From Verrucomicrobiales bacterium (lineage in GTDB: Bacteria > Verrucomicrobiota > Verrucomicrobiia > Methylacidiphilales > JAAUTS01): a DNA stretch of 64,000 nucleotides. The notes beneath the pieces are model-generated. The model did not search any database and was not told the origin of the DNA. It saw only the letters and a program-made list of their open reading frames with translations. Where the stretch lies: contig JAIRPN010000009.1 in NCBI GenBank assembly GCA_031256975.1, positions 1 to 64,000 on the forward strand, given 5' to 3'. Of the stretch, positions 8,816-16,842 are shown piece after piece; the first letter of the stretch is position 1, and every line of letters begins with the position of its first letter. The position numbers and the translations under genes were made by a program.

Positions 8816-11002
8816 ATGAACATTGAGTTAACCAGCCAGCAAATCACCAAGGCCAGCGGTTCCAATCTCGCCCTTTCATTCGTCTCCTTGTCCAAGGAAA
8901 AGAAACAGGCCATGACGGTGTTCTACGCCTATTGCCGCATCGCTGACGACATTGTCGATGACAAGAGCAAGTCGCGGGAACAAAAACTGGCCGACATCAA
9001 TTTCTGGCGCAAGGAAATCGCCGCCTGTTACGATGCCAACCTCAAGCCCGCCTCCGCGCTGGGCAACGAATTGCTCGACATCATCCGCCGCTACAACATC
9101 CCGCAGCAGCCTTTCCTTGACCTGCTCGACGGGGTGGAGATGGACATCGATAAATCCCGTTACGCCAACTTCGAAGAACTGTCTCTCTATTGTTACCGTG
9201 TCGCCAGCGCCGTCGGCCTGGTTTCCATCGAAATCTTCCAATACACCAACCCCAAGGCCAAGGAATACGCCGTCGCCCTGGGCATGGCCTTCCAGTTGAC
9301 CAACATCCTGCGCGACGTGCGTTTTGATTTCGACAAATACCAGCGCATCTACGTGCCGCAGGACGAAATGGCGGCCTTCGGCGTTAGCGAGGACGTCCTG
9401 TTCAGTGAAACGCCGCATGCCGGACGTGAAAGCTTCCTGCGCATGCAAGCCTACCGCGCCGAGCATTATTTCCAAAAGGCCGCCCGTCTGTTCCCGCATG
9501 CCGACCGCGCCAATTTTGTCGCCTCCGAACTGATGACCGAGGTGTACTATCGCCTGTTGCAAAAAATCCGCAAAAACGGTTACCGGATTCCGGTCGTGCC
9601 GATTCGCCTGAACAAACTGCAAAAACTCTCGGCAGTCCGTTACGCTAACCGCAAGGGGGCGGCCATCAACCGCACGGATCTGCGTCCGCCGCAAAAGGTC
9701 GTTGTTCTCGGCGGCGGCTACGCCGGACTCAGCGCGGCATTCCATCTCGCCGTTAGCGGTCACCAGGTGGAATTGTTCGAGGCCAAGTCCTATCTCGGCG
9801 GACGCGCCCACAGCTTCAAGGACGCGCACAGCGGCATTACCCTCGACAACAGCCAGCACGCGTTTTTCGGCTGCTATGATTCCTGCCTGGAAATTCTCGA
9901 TTTGCTTGGGGTCCGTCACAAATTGGCCTGCCAAAATGGCATCGAGGTTCCCTACCTCGACCGTGACGGCACCCGTTCCTCACTCAAGGCCGCCAATTAT
10001 CCGGCCCCGTTCCACCTGCTCGACGGTATCCTCGGCTTCAAGGCGCTAACCGCGCAAAATTGTTTTGAAGTGGTAAAACTCGGCGTGTTGCTGCGTTTCG
10101 GCTTCCGCCCTTACAGCGACGAAAACGCCGGCAAGTGGTTGCGCCGCCTCGGCCAAAGCGCCAACACCATCCGTTGCCTGTGGGAACCCTTCTGCCTCGC
10201 CGCCTTGAACGAAGGCATCGGCACCGCCAATGCCAAGCTGTTGTACCAGACCATCTCCCGCTGCCTGCTTGGTTCTAAACAGGATTCCAGCATCTACATG
10301 AGCAAGGTGGGCCTGAGCGAACTGTTCAGCCCCGAACTCGACCAATTCCTCAAGGCAGTCGGCTCAAAAATCCATGTTAACAAAGGCGTAAAGGAAATCC
10401 TGTTCGACAACGACAAGGTCAATGGCATCAAACTCACCAATGACGAAGTAATCACCGCCGACCTGTATGTCAGTGCCATCCCCTTCTCGGCATTGCGTGC
10501 ACTGTTGCCACAAAACTCGCCGTTAGCGTCCCAGTTAAACCAGATCAAAACCTCGCCGATTCTGTCGGTTCATCTGGAAACCGATTGTCCGATCACCGGC
10601 AATGATCCCTTCGTCGCCCTGCTGGATTCCCCGGTGCAATGGATTTTCAACCGTAGTGAATTGTCCGCTGAACGAAAAACTCACCTGCACAGCCTGGTCA
10701 TTAGCGCCGCCGGGCAATTCATCGACATGCCCAACAAGGAGTTGATCGACTTGCTGTGGGCCGAGATTAATCATTACTTCCCCGCCACCAAGGAAGGGAA
10801 AATCCTGCACCAGATCGTGTACAAATCCCGCGACGCCACCTTCGCCTCGATACCGGGAATCGAGCGTTTCCGCCCCGGCGCCAAGACCCAGTGGTCCAAC
10901 TTCTTCCTCGCCGGCGACTGGACCCAGACCGAGTTGCCTGCCACCATCGAAGGCGCCACTCTTAGCGGCAGAAATGCAGCTAAGACAATCTCCCTGCTAT
11001 GA
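8816..11002 (+). CDS. hpnDE: HpnD-HpnE fusion: presqualene diphosphate synthase plus hydroxysqualene reductase
   Basis: A 728-residue fusion. Residues 1 to about 285 are a squalene/phytoene synthase of HpnD type, with first Asp-rich motif ADDIVDD (43-49) and second motif NILRDVRFD (163-171). From about 293 there is an FAD-dependent amine-oxidase-like protein (HpnE) with dinucleotide fold VVVLGGGYAGLSAA (295-308), the GGRAHSF segment and a C-terminal FLAGDWTQTELPATIEGA typical of phytoene-desaturase relatives. HpnD makes presqualene diphosphate from two farnesyl diphosphates. HpnE reduces hydroxysqualene to squalene. I set the start at ATG 8816, two bases after hpnC; an upstream in-frame start would overlap hpnC. 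The reading frame across the junction is uninterrupted. Confidence 0.9.
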   Translation: MNIELTSQQITKASGSNLALSFVSLSKEKKQAMTVFYAYCRIADDIVDDKSKSREQKLADINFWRKEIAACYDANLKPASALGNELLDIIRRYNIPQQPFLDLLDGVEMDIDKSRYANFEELSLYCYRVASAVGLVSIEIFQYTNPKAKEYAVALGMAFQLTNILRDVRFDFDKYQRIYVPQDEMAAFGVSEDVLFSETPHAGRESFLRMQAYRAEHYFQKAARLFPHADRANFVASELMTEVYYRLLQKIRKNGYRIPVVPIRLNKLQKLSAVRYANRKGAAINRTDLRPPQKVVVLGGGYAGLSAAFHLAVSGHQVELFEAKSYLGGRAHSFKDAHSGITLDNSQHAFFGCYDSCLEILDLLGVRHKLACQNGIEVPYLDRDGTRSSLKAANYPAPFHLLDGILGFKALTAQNCFEVVKLGVLLRFGFRPYSDENAGKWLRRLGQSANTIRCLWEPFCLAALNEGIGTANAKLLYQTISRCLLGSKQDSSIYMSKVGLSELFSPELDQFLKAVGSKIHVNKGVKEILFDNDKVNGIKLTNDEVITADLYVSAIPFSALRALLPQNSPLASQLNQIKTSPILSVHLETDCPITGNDPFVALLDSPVQWIFNRSELSAERKTHLHSLVISAAGQFIDMPNKELIDLLWAEINHYFPATKEGKILHQIVYKSRDATFASIPGIERFRPGAKTQWSNFFLAGDWTQTELPATIEGATLSGRNAAKTISLL

Positions 11003-11009
11003 CTTCTGA

Positions 11010-12677
11010 ATGAAAAAGTTTTTTTCAGTTAGACAGATTGGTTCTGATGGCAGTCAAAATTTAAAACTGATTTTGCTCTTCTTATTAATCTCATTGTTTG
11101 GTTTTATTCTCTCGATCACCTTGGGCAGGGTTCCCTTTAAAGCACACATTGTCTTTTATTATTTGTTTTTTCATTATGAAATTTGGATGAGTCTGTTAGG
11201 CGCCATCATAGGTTGCGCCGCAGTTCTTTATCTCCATTGCCATAAAGCATATCTGCCCTTGAAAATACCCTGCTTTAGTTGGCCCCAAGTCATTTGCATT
11301 GGCATATTGACCCTGTTGTTTTGTTGGTGGGGATCCCATTATATTTATTTAAAATATCCGCTCTCCATGGATGAATATGCCCCCCTGTTCCAAGCCAAGA
11401 TTTTTGCCGCGGGACACATCCGGGGACAGATTCCGCCGGAATTGATTCCCTATGCCAAGGCATTGACACCGGTGTTCACCATATACGACTCCACAACGCA
11501 CAGCGTGATGGAGTTTTACCTGCCCGTACATGCATTGCTTCTCTCCGGGGCTCTTTTATTGGGAGACCCTGCCTTGCTGAATCCAATATTATTGGGAGCT
11601 GCAGTCCCACTTATTTTTCAAATTGCCAGACAATGGAAACCAGACTCTGTTTATTTGCCTTTCTGGGCCGTGGTACTCCTGGTTGCCAACAACCAAATTT
11701 TGATTACCAGTATGAGCAATTATTCCATGACCGCTCATATGTTTTTGAATTTGCTCTGGCTCTTTTGCTATATCCAACCGAATCCGCGATGGTTCGTTGC
11801 CGTCCCTTTGATTGGGGCCCTCGCAATAGGACTGCACCAGCCCCATTGCCATGTCTTATTTGTCGCCCCATTTTTATTCAGACTATTATTAGAAAAAAAA
11901 TGGCAAAAGGTTCTTTACGCAGGATTCGTGTATTCCGCCGCATTGATCTTCTGGTTATACTGGATTGGCCTGACCCGTTCAAATGAATCAAACCAACAAA
12001 CCGTAGCTTGCTTTGGATTTCCCGGCATCCTGCAATTCATAATACAATTGATCAATTTATGTATTTTCACCAACTGGATGCCCTTCGTTACCCTGCCTTT
12101 ATTATTTATCGCCTTACGCAACTTCAAGGCTGCTGATCCTGTCACCCGGGATTTGTTCTACGGTTTGGGATTAACCATCGTTTTTTACTTTTTCTTTCTT
12201 CTGGATCAAGGACATGGCTGGGGATATCGTTATTTAAATCCAGTATTGGGTAATGTTCTGCTATTATCCTCGTTGGGTTTAGTCAAATCTTCCGAAAAGA
12301 CAGCTTTGTGGTCCCGTATGACACTTTGCGCCATTTTGATAGCGTTCTTTATCCAACTTCCAATACGTTGTTTTGAAGTGCGCCAATTTGTGCAAAAATT
12401 CGCCCTCCCTTATCAAAAAATAAGTAAATTGGATGCTGATTTTGTTATTATTGATTCTTCCAATATCTGGTACGGAAATGAACTGGTACGCAATGATCCT
12501 TACTTTCAGAATCGTCCCGTGCTTCTGCTAAATCAATACTTATCAGAAGAAAATCTGAAACAGCTTCATAGCCGATCATCTAAAATTAAAACACTTCATT
12601 ATGATGATTTAATAAGATTGGGGCTACCGCCCGGACGCAATGTTACAGCACATTTTAATATTCCAAAAAAAACTTAA
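11010..12677 (+). CDS. Putative GT-C-fold integral membrane glycosyltransferase
   Basis: A 555-residue protein with about 11-12 hydrophobic helices and a short soluble C-terminus. After the third helix comes the loop YPLSMDEYAPLFQAKIFAAG, which places an Asp-Glu pair where GT-C enzymes of the PMT/ArnT type carry their catalytic acidic residue. These enzymes use polyprenyl-phosphate sugars at the outer membrane face. The assignment is by topology and this loop only. The gene opens an AT-rich stretch with codon choice unlike hpnDE, whose stop lies 7 bp upstream, and no clear ribosome-binding site is seen. Confidence 0.6.
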   Translation: MKKFFSVRQIGSDGSQNLKLILLFLLISLFGFILSITLGRVPFKAHIVFYYLFFHYEIWMSLLGAIIGCAAVLYLHCHKAYLPLKIPCFSWPQVICIGILTLLFCWWGSHYIYLKYPLSMDEYAPLFQAKIFAAGHIRGQIPPELIPYAKALTPVFTIYDSTTHSVMEFYLPVHALLLSGALLLGDPALLNPILLGAAVPLIFQIARQWKPDSVYLPFWAVVLLVANNQILITSMSNYSMTAHMFLNLLWLFCYIQPNPRWFVAVPLIGALAIGLHQPHCHVLFVAPFLFRLLLEKKWQKVLYAGFVYSAALIFWLYWIGLTRSNESNQQTVACFGFPGILQFIIQLINLCIFTNWMPFVTLPLLFIALRNFKAADPVTRDLFYGLGLTIVFYFFFLLDQGHGWGYRYLNPVLGNVLLLSSLGLVKSSEKTALWSRMTLCAILIAFFIQLPIRCFEVRQFVQKFALPYQKISKLDADFVIIDSSNIWYGNELVRNDPYFQNRPVLLLNQYLSEENLKQLHSRSSKIKTLHYDDLIRLGLPPGRNVTAHFNIPKKT

Positions 12678-12713
12678 TTATAGAGGTAAAATCGACAGTA
12701 AAAATTCAATCAT

Positions 12714-13390
12714 ATGATTCCATTTTCCAAAATAAACTATCTCATACGTCCCACTTTTTTAGAACCAATTTTGGGGCGGTTAATAAGAGCTCTGGCCTTA
12801 AAACAATGGAATAAAAAAAGAATTGTTCCACCTCCCGATCAAATAAAGCATGCTATTATTAAGAATACCGCATCTATATTCACCAATCCCTTACTAATCG
12901 AAACTGGAACTTTTTTTGGTGATACTACATACAGTGTTTCAGATTCTTTCCAAAAAATATATACCATCGAACTTAGCCCATTCTTAGCCCATTCTTAGCC
13001 CAAAAAGCTCAAAAACGTTTCCAAAATTATCCTAAAATTACCGTAATAAATGGAGATAGTGGCCTTATGCTTAGCCAATTATTACCGAAGATTACCTTAC
13101 CTGTAATTTTCTGGTTGGATGCACATTATTCACGTTCAGTTACAGCCAAGGGAGCCAAAGAGTCTCCTATTATATTTGAATTGAAGGCAATATTCGAACT
13201 CTGCAATACCCCATGGATCATACTCATAGATGATGCCAGACTTTTCGGATATGCCCAAGACTACCCGTCAGTTGAAGAAATAATCGATCTGATCAAACAA
13301 TGCGGCCTAAATTGCCAATTAACTGTTTCCGATGATATTATTAAAATAATGCCAATGTCTGTTAACTCTCACGATATTGATCATATTTGA
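12714..13390 (+). pseudogene. Class I SAM methyltransferase-like gene disrupted by an 11-bp tandem duplication
   Basis: The first part reads through PLLIETGTFFGDTTYSVSD and IYTIELSPFLA, then hits TAG at 12997-12999. The second part continues in another frame from about 13005 and encodes VIFWLDAHYS and IILIDDARLFGYA. An 11-base block (cattcttagcc) occurs twice in tandem at 12979-13000. Deleting one copy restores a single frame, reading ELSPFLAQKAQKRFQNYP into NGDSGLMLSQL. The restored protein of about 221 residues resembles a methyltransferase-like family (ETGTxxGDT, WLDAH, LIDDARxF). Recent inactivation, phase variation or a sequencing artefact are all possible. Its 3' end overlaps the convergent FkbM gene by 29 bp. 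Confidence 0.8.
12979..13000 (+). repeat. Perfect 11-bp tandem duplication causing the frameshift
   Basis: Two adjacent identical copies of cattcttagcc lie at 12979-12989 and 12990-13000. A third partial match, cttagcc, lies just upstream at 12972-12978. Because 11 is not a multiple of three, gain or loss of one unit switches the frame of the surrounding methyltransferase-like gene. Confidence 0.9.
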
Positions 13391-14072
13391 ATAAAAAATC
13401 CTTTTTTATCCATATTTTATCGGATTCTTGAACTATTCCATTTGTAATAAGATGATTCACGGTGGCGTATTCGTAAAAATCATTTTTTTGAAGTAATTCC
13501 CTCAGCAACTCATAATTTCCATTGATACCAATTGATACCTCCATTTGGATCAGGACACACCTAGACCACATATTCCCCATCCCCTCCAGTGCTTGAGGTT
13601 CTGCCCCTTGTAAATCAAGTTTAATAAACAAATTGGAGCCTTGAATAGGAATTTGATCCAATCTTTTTGCCAAAACCTTAAAACTGGGACGGATTTTATT
13701 GAAAACGTGTAATACTGTGCAGGAGGTATCGTCATTAGCAGGCTGGCTAAGCTCCAATGCAGTTTCTTCACTCCACAATGCGGCCTCAACGACCTTATAG
13801 CCTGCCCGGCGGAGTGTTTGTGCACAAAATGGATTGGGTTCCACGCAAACCAAGTCCGCATCAGGCAAACTGGTCCGCATTAACGAAGCAAATTCTCCAA
13901 CATTGGCCCCTCCGTCAATAATTCCATCTATGGGGAGCTTTTGTATAATTTCAAAAGTCATCGCATGACGTGTCCATATCTTTGATATTCGAGATAAAAT
14001 TCTGCGCACCAAACCAATCCTCAAAAGAAAATGAATCAACCGAAAAGTCGTTATATATAAACATTTTGTCAT
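13362..14072 (-). CDS. FkbM-family methyltransferase
   Basis: A 236-residue protein with the FkbM pattern: SAM-binding motif I IIDGGANVGEFASLMR (about residues 51-66), then LVCVEPNPFCAQTL, and the family-specific IKLDLQGAEPQALEGM. FkbM enzymes methylate hydroxyls on sugars or polyketides. Next to glycosyltransferases, a sugar O-methylation is the likely job. The ATG overlaps the stop of the upstream GT4 gene by 4 bp, showing tight coupling. The gene is AT-rich like the rest of the island. Confidence 0.85.
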   Translation of the reverse strand: MTKCLYITTFRLIHFLLRIGLVRRILSRISKIWTRHAMTFEIIQKLPIDGIIDGGANVGEFASLMRTSLPDADLVCVEPNPFCAQTLRRAGYKVVEAALWSEETALELSQPANDDTSCTVLHVFNKIRPSFKVLAKRLDQIPIQGSNLFIKLDLQGAEPQALEGMGNMWSRCVLIQMEVSIGINGNYELLRELLQKNDFYEYATVNHLITNGIVQESDKIWIKKDFLFKYDQYRES

Positions 14073-15076
14073 AAATCAATCGACAATAGTTCCTCTAACC
14101 AGTCGCACCAGATTTGTAATCCTTCATATGGATCACTCTGTTTGATCGTTTCCAATTCCACCGCCATTTTTCCTGAAAAACCAGAGGTTAAAACAGTTCT
14201 GCCGGCAGCCAAATAGTTCCAAATCTTGGAAGGGAACAATGCTCGGCGAATTTTTGGATGCGCAGCAGCCAGTAAAATCTCCGAGGAAAGACAGGCCTCA
14301 GTCAAGTCTTCTTCTCTCTGAAAAGAAGGTCCTGTTTGAATCCAAGAGGGAAGCCTTTTCATTCCTATCCCATCACCCCTGACACTAATCGTATACCCGT
14401 CGTTATGTAATTTTTTGCAAAGCTTGATAAATGCAACGACATCATGTGCATACCCCAAATTGCCAGCGTAAAGAGCGGTACGTTCCTTGGGAGGAAGTGT
14501 GTCTGTAAATGATAACGTGGCCCAGTTCCGAATAACTTTGGAATTATGTTCTTGATAACCTAGATTGCTGGATATTTTTATAACATGATTCCATTTTTTA
14601 AGGGATCTATTCCAAAACGCAGAAACAAACCAAAGCCAGGCAAATGGCAACGGAACAATGCTTCCCAGCAGTTCCGGGTAATAATCCTGCAACCAATAAA
14701 TCGAAACTGCCTTTTTTTTATGAATTATGGCCTGTAAAGCAATCGTAACTGGTGGAGCGGATGTCACTATAACCACATCTCCAGTTTGAACTTGAGATTT
14801 TATGTAATTAGCAAACGCATTTTTAACAGAATAATATTCCTTGAATTCCTGATACAAATTACCTCTTTTGCCAATGAAATGATCCAAATAAATCGGTGCA
14901 ACTGCCGGCTTAGGGCGCAAAGAGGAGCGATAAGTTCCCTTGCCACCAACCAAACAAACCTGATACCCCCGCTCATGCATCGCTTGGGCGAGTTGTTCCG
15001 CATAGATTCCAGTCGGTGCCACATCAGGCCACACGAATTGGTTAAGAATATGCAATGTTTTCGTGTTTTTGTTCAC
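14069..15076 (-). CDS. Family 4 glycosyltransferase (WcaI-like)
   Basis: A 335-residue GT-B type enzyme. The N-terminus TLHILNQFVWPDVAPTGIYAEQLAQAM matches the WcaI-like group of GT4, with the GGKGTYRS loop following. The middle holds ERTALYAGNLGYAHD, the start of the nucleotide-sugar domain, and the C-terminal part has FPSKIWNYLAAGRTVL in place of the usual PxKxxEYxAAGxP. Donor and acceptor are unknown. It overlaps the FkbM start and the GT2 stop by 4 bp each, forming one translationally coupled unit. Confidence 0.83.
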   Translation of the reverse strand: MNKNTKTLHILNQFVWPDVAPTGIYAEQLAQAMHERGYQVCLVGGKGTYRSSLRPKPAVAPIYLDHFIGKRGNLYQEFKEYYSVKNAFANYIKSQVQTGDVVIVTSAPPVTIALQAIIHKKKAVSIYWLQDYYPELLGSIVPLPFAWLWFVSAFWNRSLKKWNHVIKISSNLGYQEHNSKVIRNWATLSFTDTLPPKERTALYAGNLGYAHDVVAFIKLCKKLHNDGYTISVRGDGIGMKRLPSWIQTGPSFQREEDLTEACLSSEILLAAAHPKIRRALFPSKIWNYLAAGRTVLTSGFSGKMAVELETIKQSDPYEGLQIWCDWLEELLSIDL

Positions 15077-15996
15077 GATTTTGGAAAATTTCTCAACCTG
15101 ATCTGAAAGGCCTCACGATGATATCTTAAATTCGCCTGGGAAATCATACCCGTCAGAAGCGTAAAAAGAGAAAGATTCATAAGGGCGGCAGCCAGAATAG
15201 CCAGAGGGAATCTCCCAACCAGTCGCGTTTGAAAATATTCACAGATAGGTGGCAATCCGGCTACGAGACCTGCAATAAAAAAACAAGCTGAAAAAATAGC
15301 AAAAAAGACCAGCGGTTTGTAATCGCGGAAAAGGAAAACCAGATTTTTAAGGATCTTAAACCCATCGGTTACCGTTTTGAGCTTTGAAACCGTTCCTTCC
15401 TCACGTTGACGAAACGGAATATTGATTTCTTCCCTGGAAAAGCCCTTGTCAATTGCTTGAATTGTTAGCTCCATTTCCAATTCAAACCCCCTGGCCAAAA
15501 CCGGGACATTCTTATAAAAACGTTTGGAAAATAATCTCAGTCCAGAGAACACATCGGCAGTCTTTTGCTTAAAAGCCACATTAACAAACCAAGCAAATAA
15601 ATTGCTACCCCATTGATGCATGGGTCTAAATACATTGCCATCACCGGTCGAGCAACGAATACCTGTTAACATATCGCATGGGTTATTTTGCCAACGCTCC
15701 AACAGTAATTTAGCTCCTTCGGCAGGGTAGCTACCGTCTCCATCAACCATAATAATCAAATCCGTCTGAATTTCCTCAAACGCCTTAAGCATGGCTTGGG
15801 CCTTCCCTTTGCGTGGTTCATTTATAACTTGTGCCCCAATCTTTTTTGCCAACACCTCAGTTTCATCATCTGAAGCATTATTAATCACAACAATATTGCA
15901 ATCGGGAAAGGTTTGACGGAATTCTTGAATAACCTTGCTAATGGCCCTGGCTTCATTGTGACAAGGGATTACAAGTGTTAATGTCGGTATAATCAT
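15073..15996 (-). CDS. Family 2 glycosyltransferase (polyprenyl-phosphate type) with two C-terminal TM helices
   Basis: A 307-residue GT-A enzyme. It starts LTLVIPCHNEARAISKVI, has the DXD-like IIMVDGDGSYPAEG (around residues 83-96), an acceptor-region FSGLRLFSKRF and RGFELEMELTIQAI, and ends with two hydrophobic segments (about 225-245 and 260-285). This is the layout of bacterial dolichyl-phosphate-mannose-synthase-like proteins. It could supply a lipid-linked sugar to the GT-C protein encoded nearby, which is inference from context. It is the first gene of the minus-strand GT2-GT4-FkbM unit. Confidence 0.85.
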   Translation of the reverse strand: MIIPTLTLVIPCHNEARAISKVIQEFRQTFPDCNIVVINNASDDETEVLAKKIGAQVINEPRKGKAQAMLKAFEEIQTDLIIMVDGDGSYPAEGAKLLLERWQNNPCDMLTGIRCSTGDGNVFRPMHQWGSNLFAWFVNVAFKQKTADVFSGLRLFSKRFYKNVPVLARGFELEMELTIQAIDKGFSREEINIPFRQREEGTVSKLKTVTDGFKILKNLVFLFRDYKPLVFFAIFSACFFIAGLVAGLPPICEYFQTRLVGRFPLAILAAALMNLSLFTLLTGMISQANLRYHREAFQIRLRNFPKS

Positions 15997-16083
15997 GTTT
16001 TACTCCCCCAATAGCTGACACTCGATCATTATTAAAACCAATTTCTCCCCCGATTTAACGGTGAATAACTCGGTGCCAACACA

Positions 16084-16788
16084 TCAAATTTGACCTAACT
16101 CGTGTACAACCGCAGCAACAAAATTCGTCAAACTATGGCGTGCAGGCTCCAACGGAGAAAGGAATTTTTTCAATTCGCCAATCCGCCACGGATGGGTCAT
16201 CAAGTAAAGGGCCATTTTCGCCGGAGTGGTTTGACCTTTGGCTTGGTTGTAACCGTATGCCAGAACTTTCGACGGCACGGTTTCGTTGGCTTCGTCGCTA
16301 ATGACGCGGATTCCCAGAATATCCGCTCCATAACTGCGAACCACCGAGGCAACCGCTGACATTTCCATATCAACCAACTGGCAACCGGTTTGTGCCGCTA
16401 ATGACGATTTTTCTTCCGGCGTGGAAATCACCCGTTCCGCGGTGTGCAAGGCGGCGATATCATAACCGGGAATCAAGCGGATAAAATCAAACAGATCGCG
16501 GGAGCTATATCGGTCCGCAACGATCACCTGCCCCTTTTTCAATTCGGAATTCAGAGCCCCGGCAAAACCGGCCAGCACGAAGATATCCGCATGCTCCTGG
16601 GCCAGCACCTTTTTGACACGCTGTGCGGCCATCTCCATTCCCATGCCGGTAATCACCACCAGCACGGAAACATTGTCATAGGCGCCTTGGTAGCAAGGCA
16701 CGCCGGAAATGTTGATTTTCTTCCTGTTGGCCAAGCCGGCGACAAACTCACCGGCTTCATACTCGGTCGGGAAAGCAATGGTTAACAC
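16084..16788 (-). CDS. MTAN/HpnG-like nucleoside phosphorylase family protein
   Basis: A 234-residue member of the purine-nucleoside phosphorylase/MTA-SAH nucleosidase fold. It shows FVLAGFAGALNSELKKGQVIVAD, the ribose-binding VDMEMSAVASV (around residues 137-147) and GIRVISDEA. HpnG, the hopanoid-associated phosphorylase that releases adenine from adenosyl-hopane, has this type of sequence. Squalene genes lie 5 kb away, but no squalene-hopene cyclase is in the window, so HpnG remains a suggestion against plain MTA/SAH nucleosidase. Composition returns to the GC-rich norm here. Confidence 0.7.
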   Translation of the reverse strand: MLTIAFPTEYEAGEFVAGLANRKKINISGVPCYQGAYDNVSVLVVITGMGMEMAAQRVKKVLAQEHADIFVLAGFAGALNSELKKGQVIVADRYSSRDLFDFIRLIPGYDIAALHTAERVISTPEEKSSLAAQTGCQLVDMEMSAVASVVRSYGADILGIRVISDEANETVPSKVLAYGYNQAKGQTTPAKMALYLMTHPWRIGELKKFLSPLEPARHSLTNFVAAVVHELGQI

Positions 16789-16842
16789 GGTATTCGATCT
16801 AAAGCATCAGTATTCCAAAGAATAAGACGGTGTCCACTTTTT

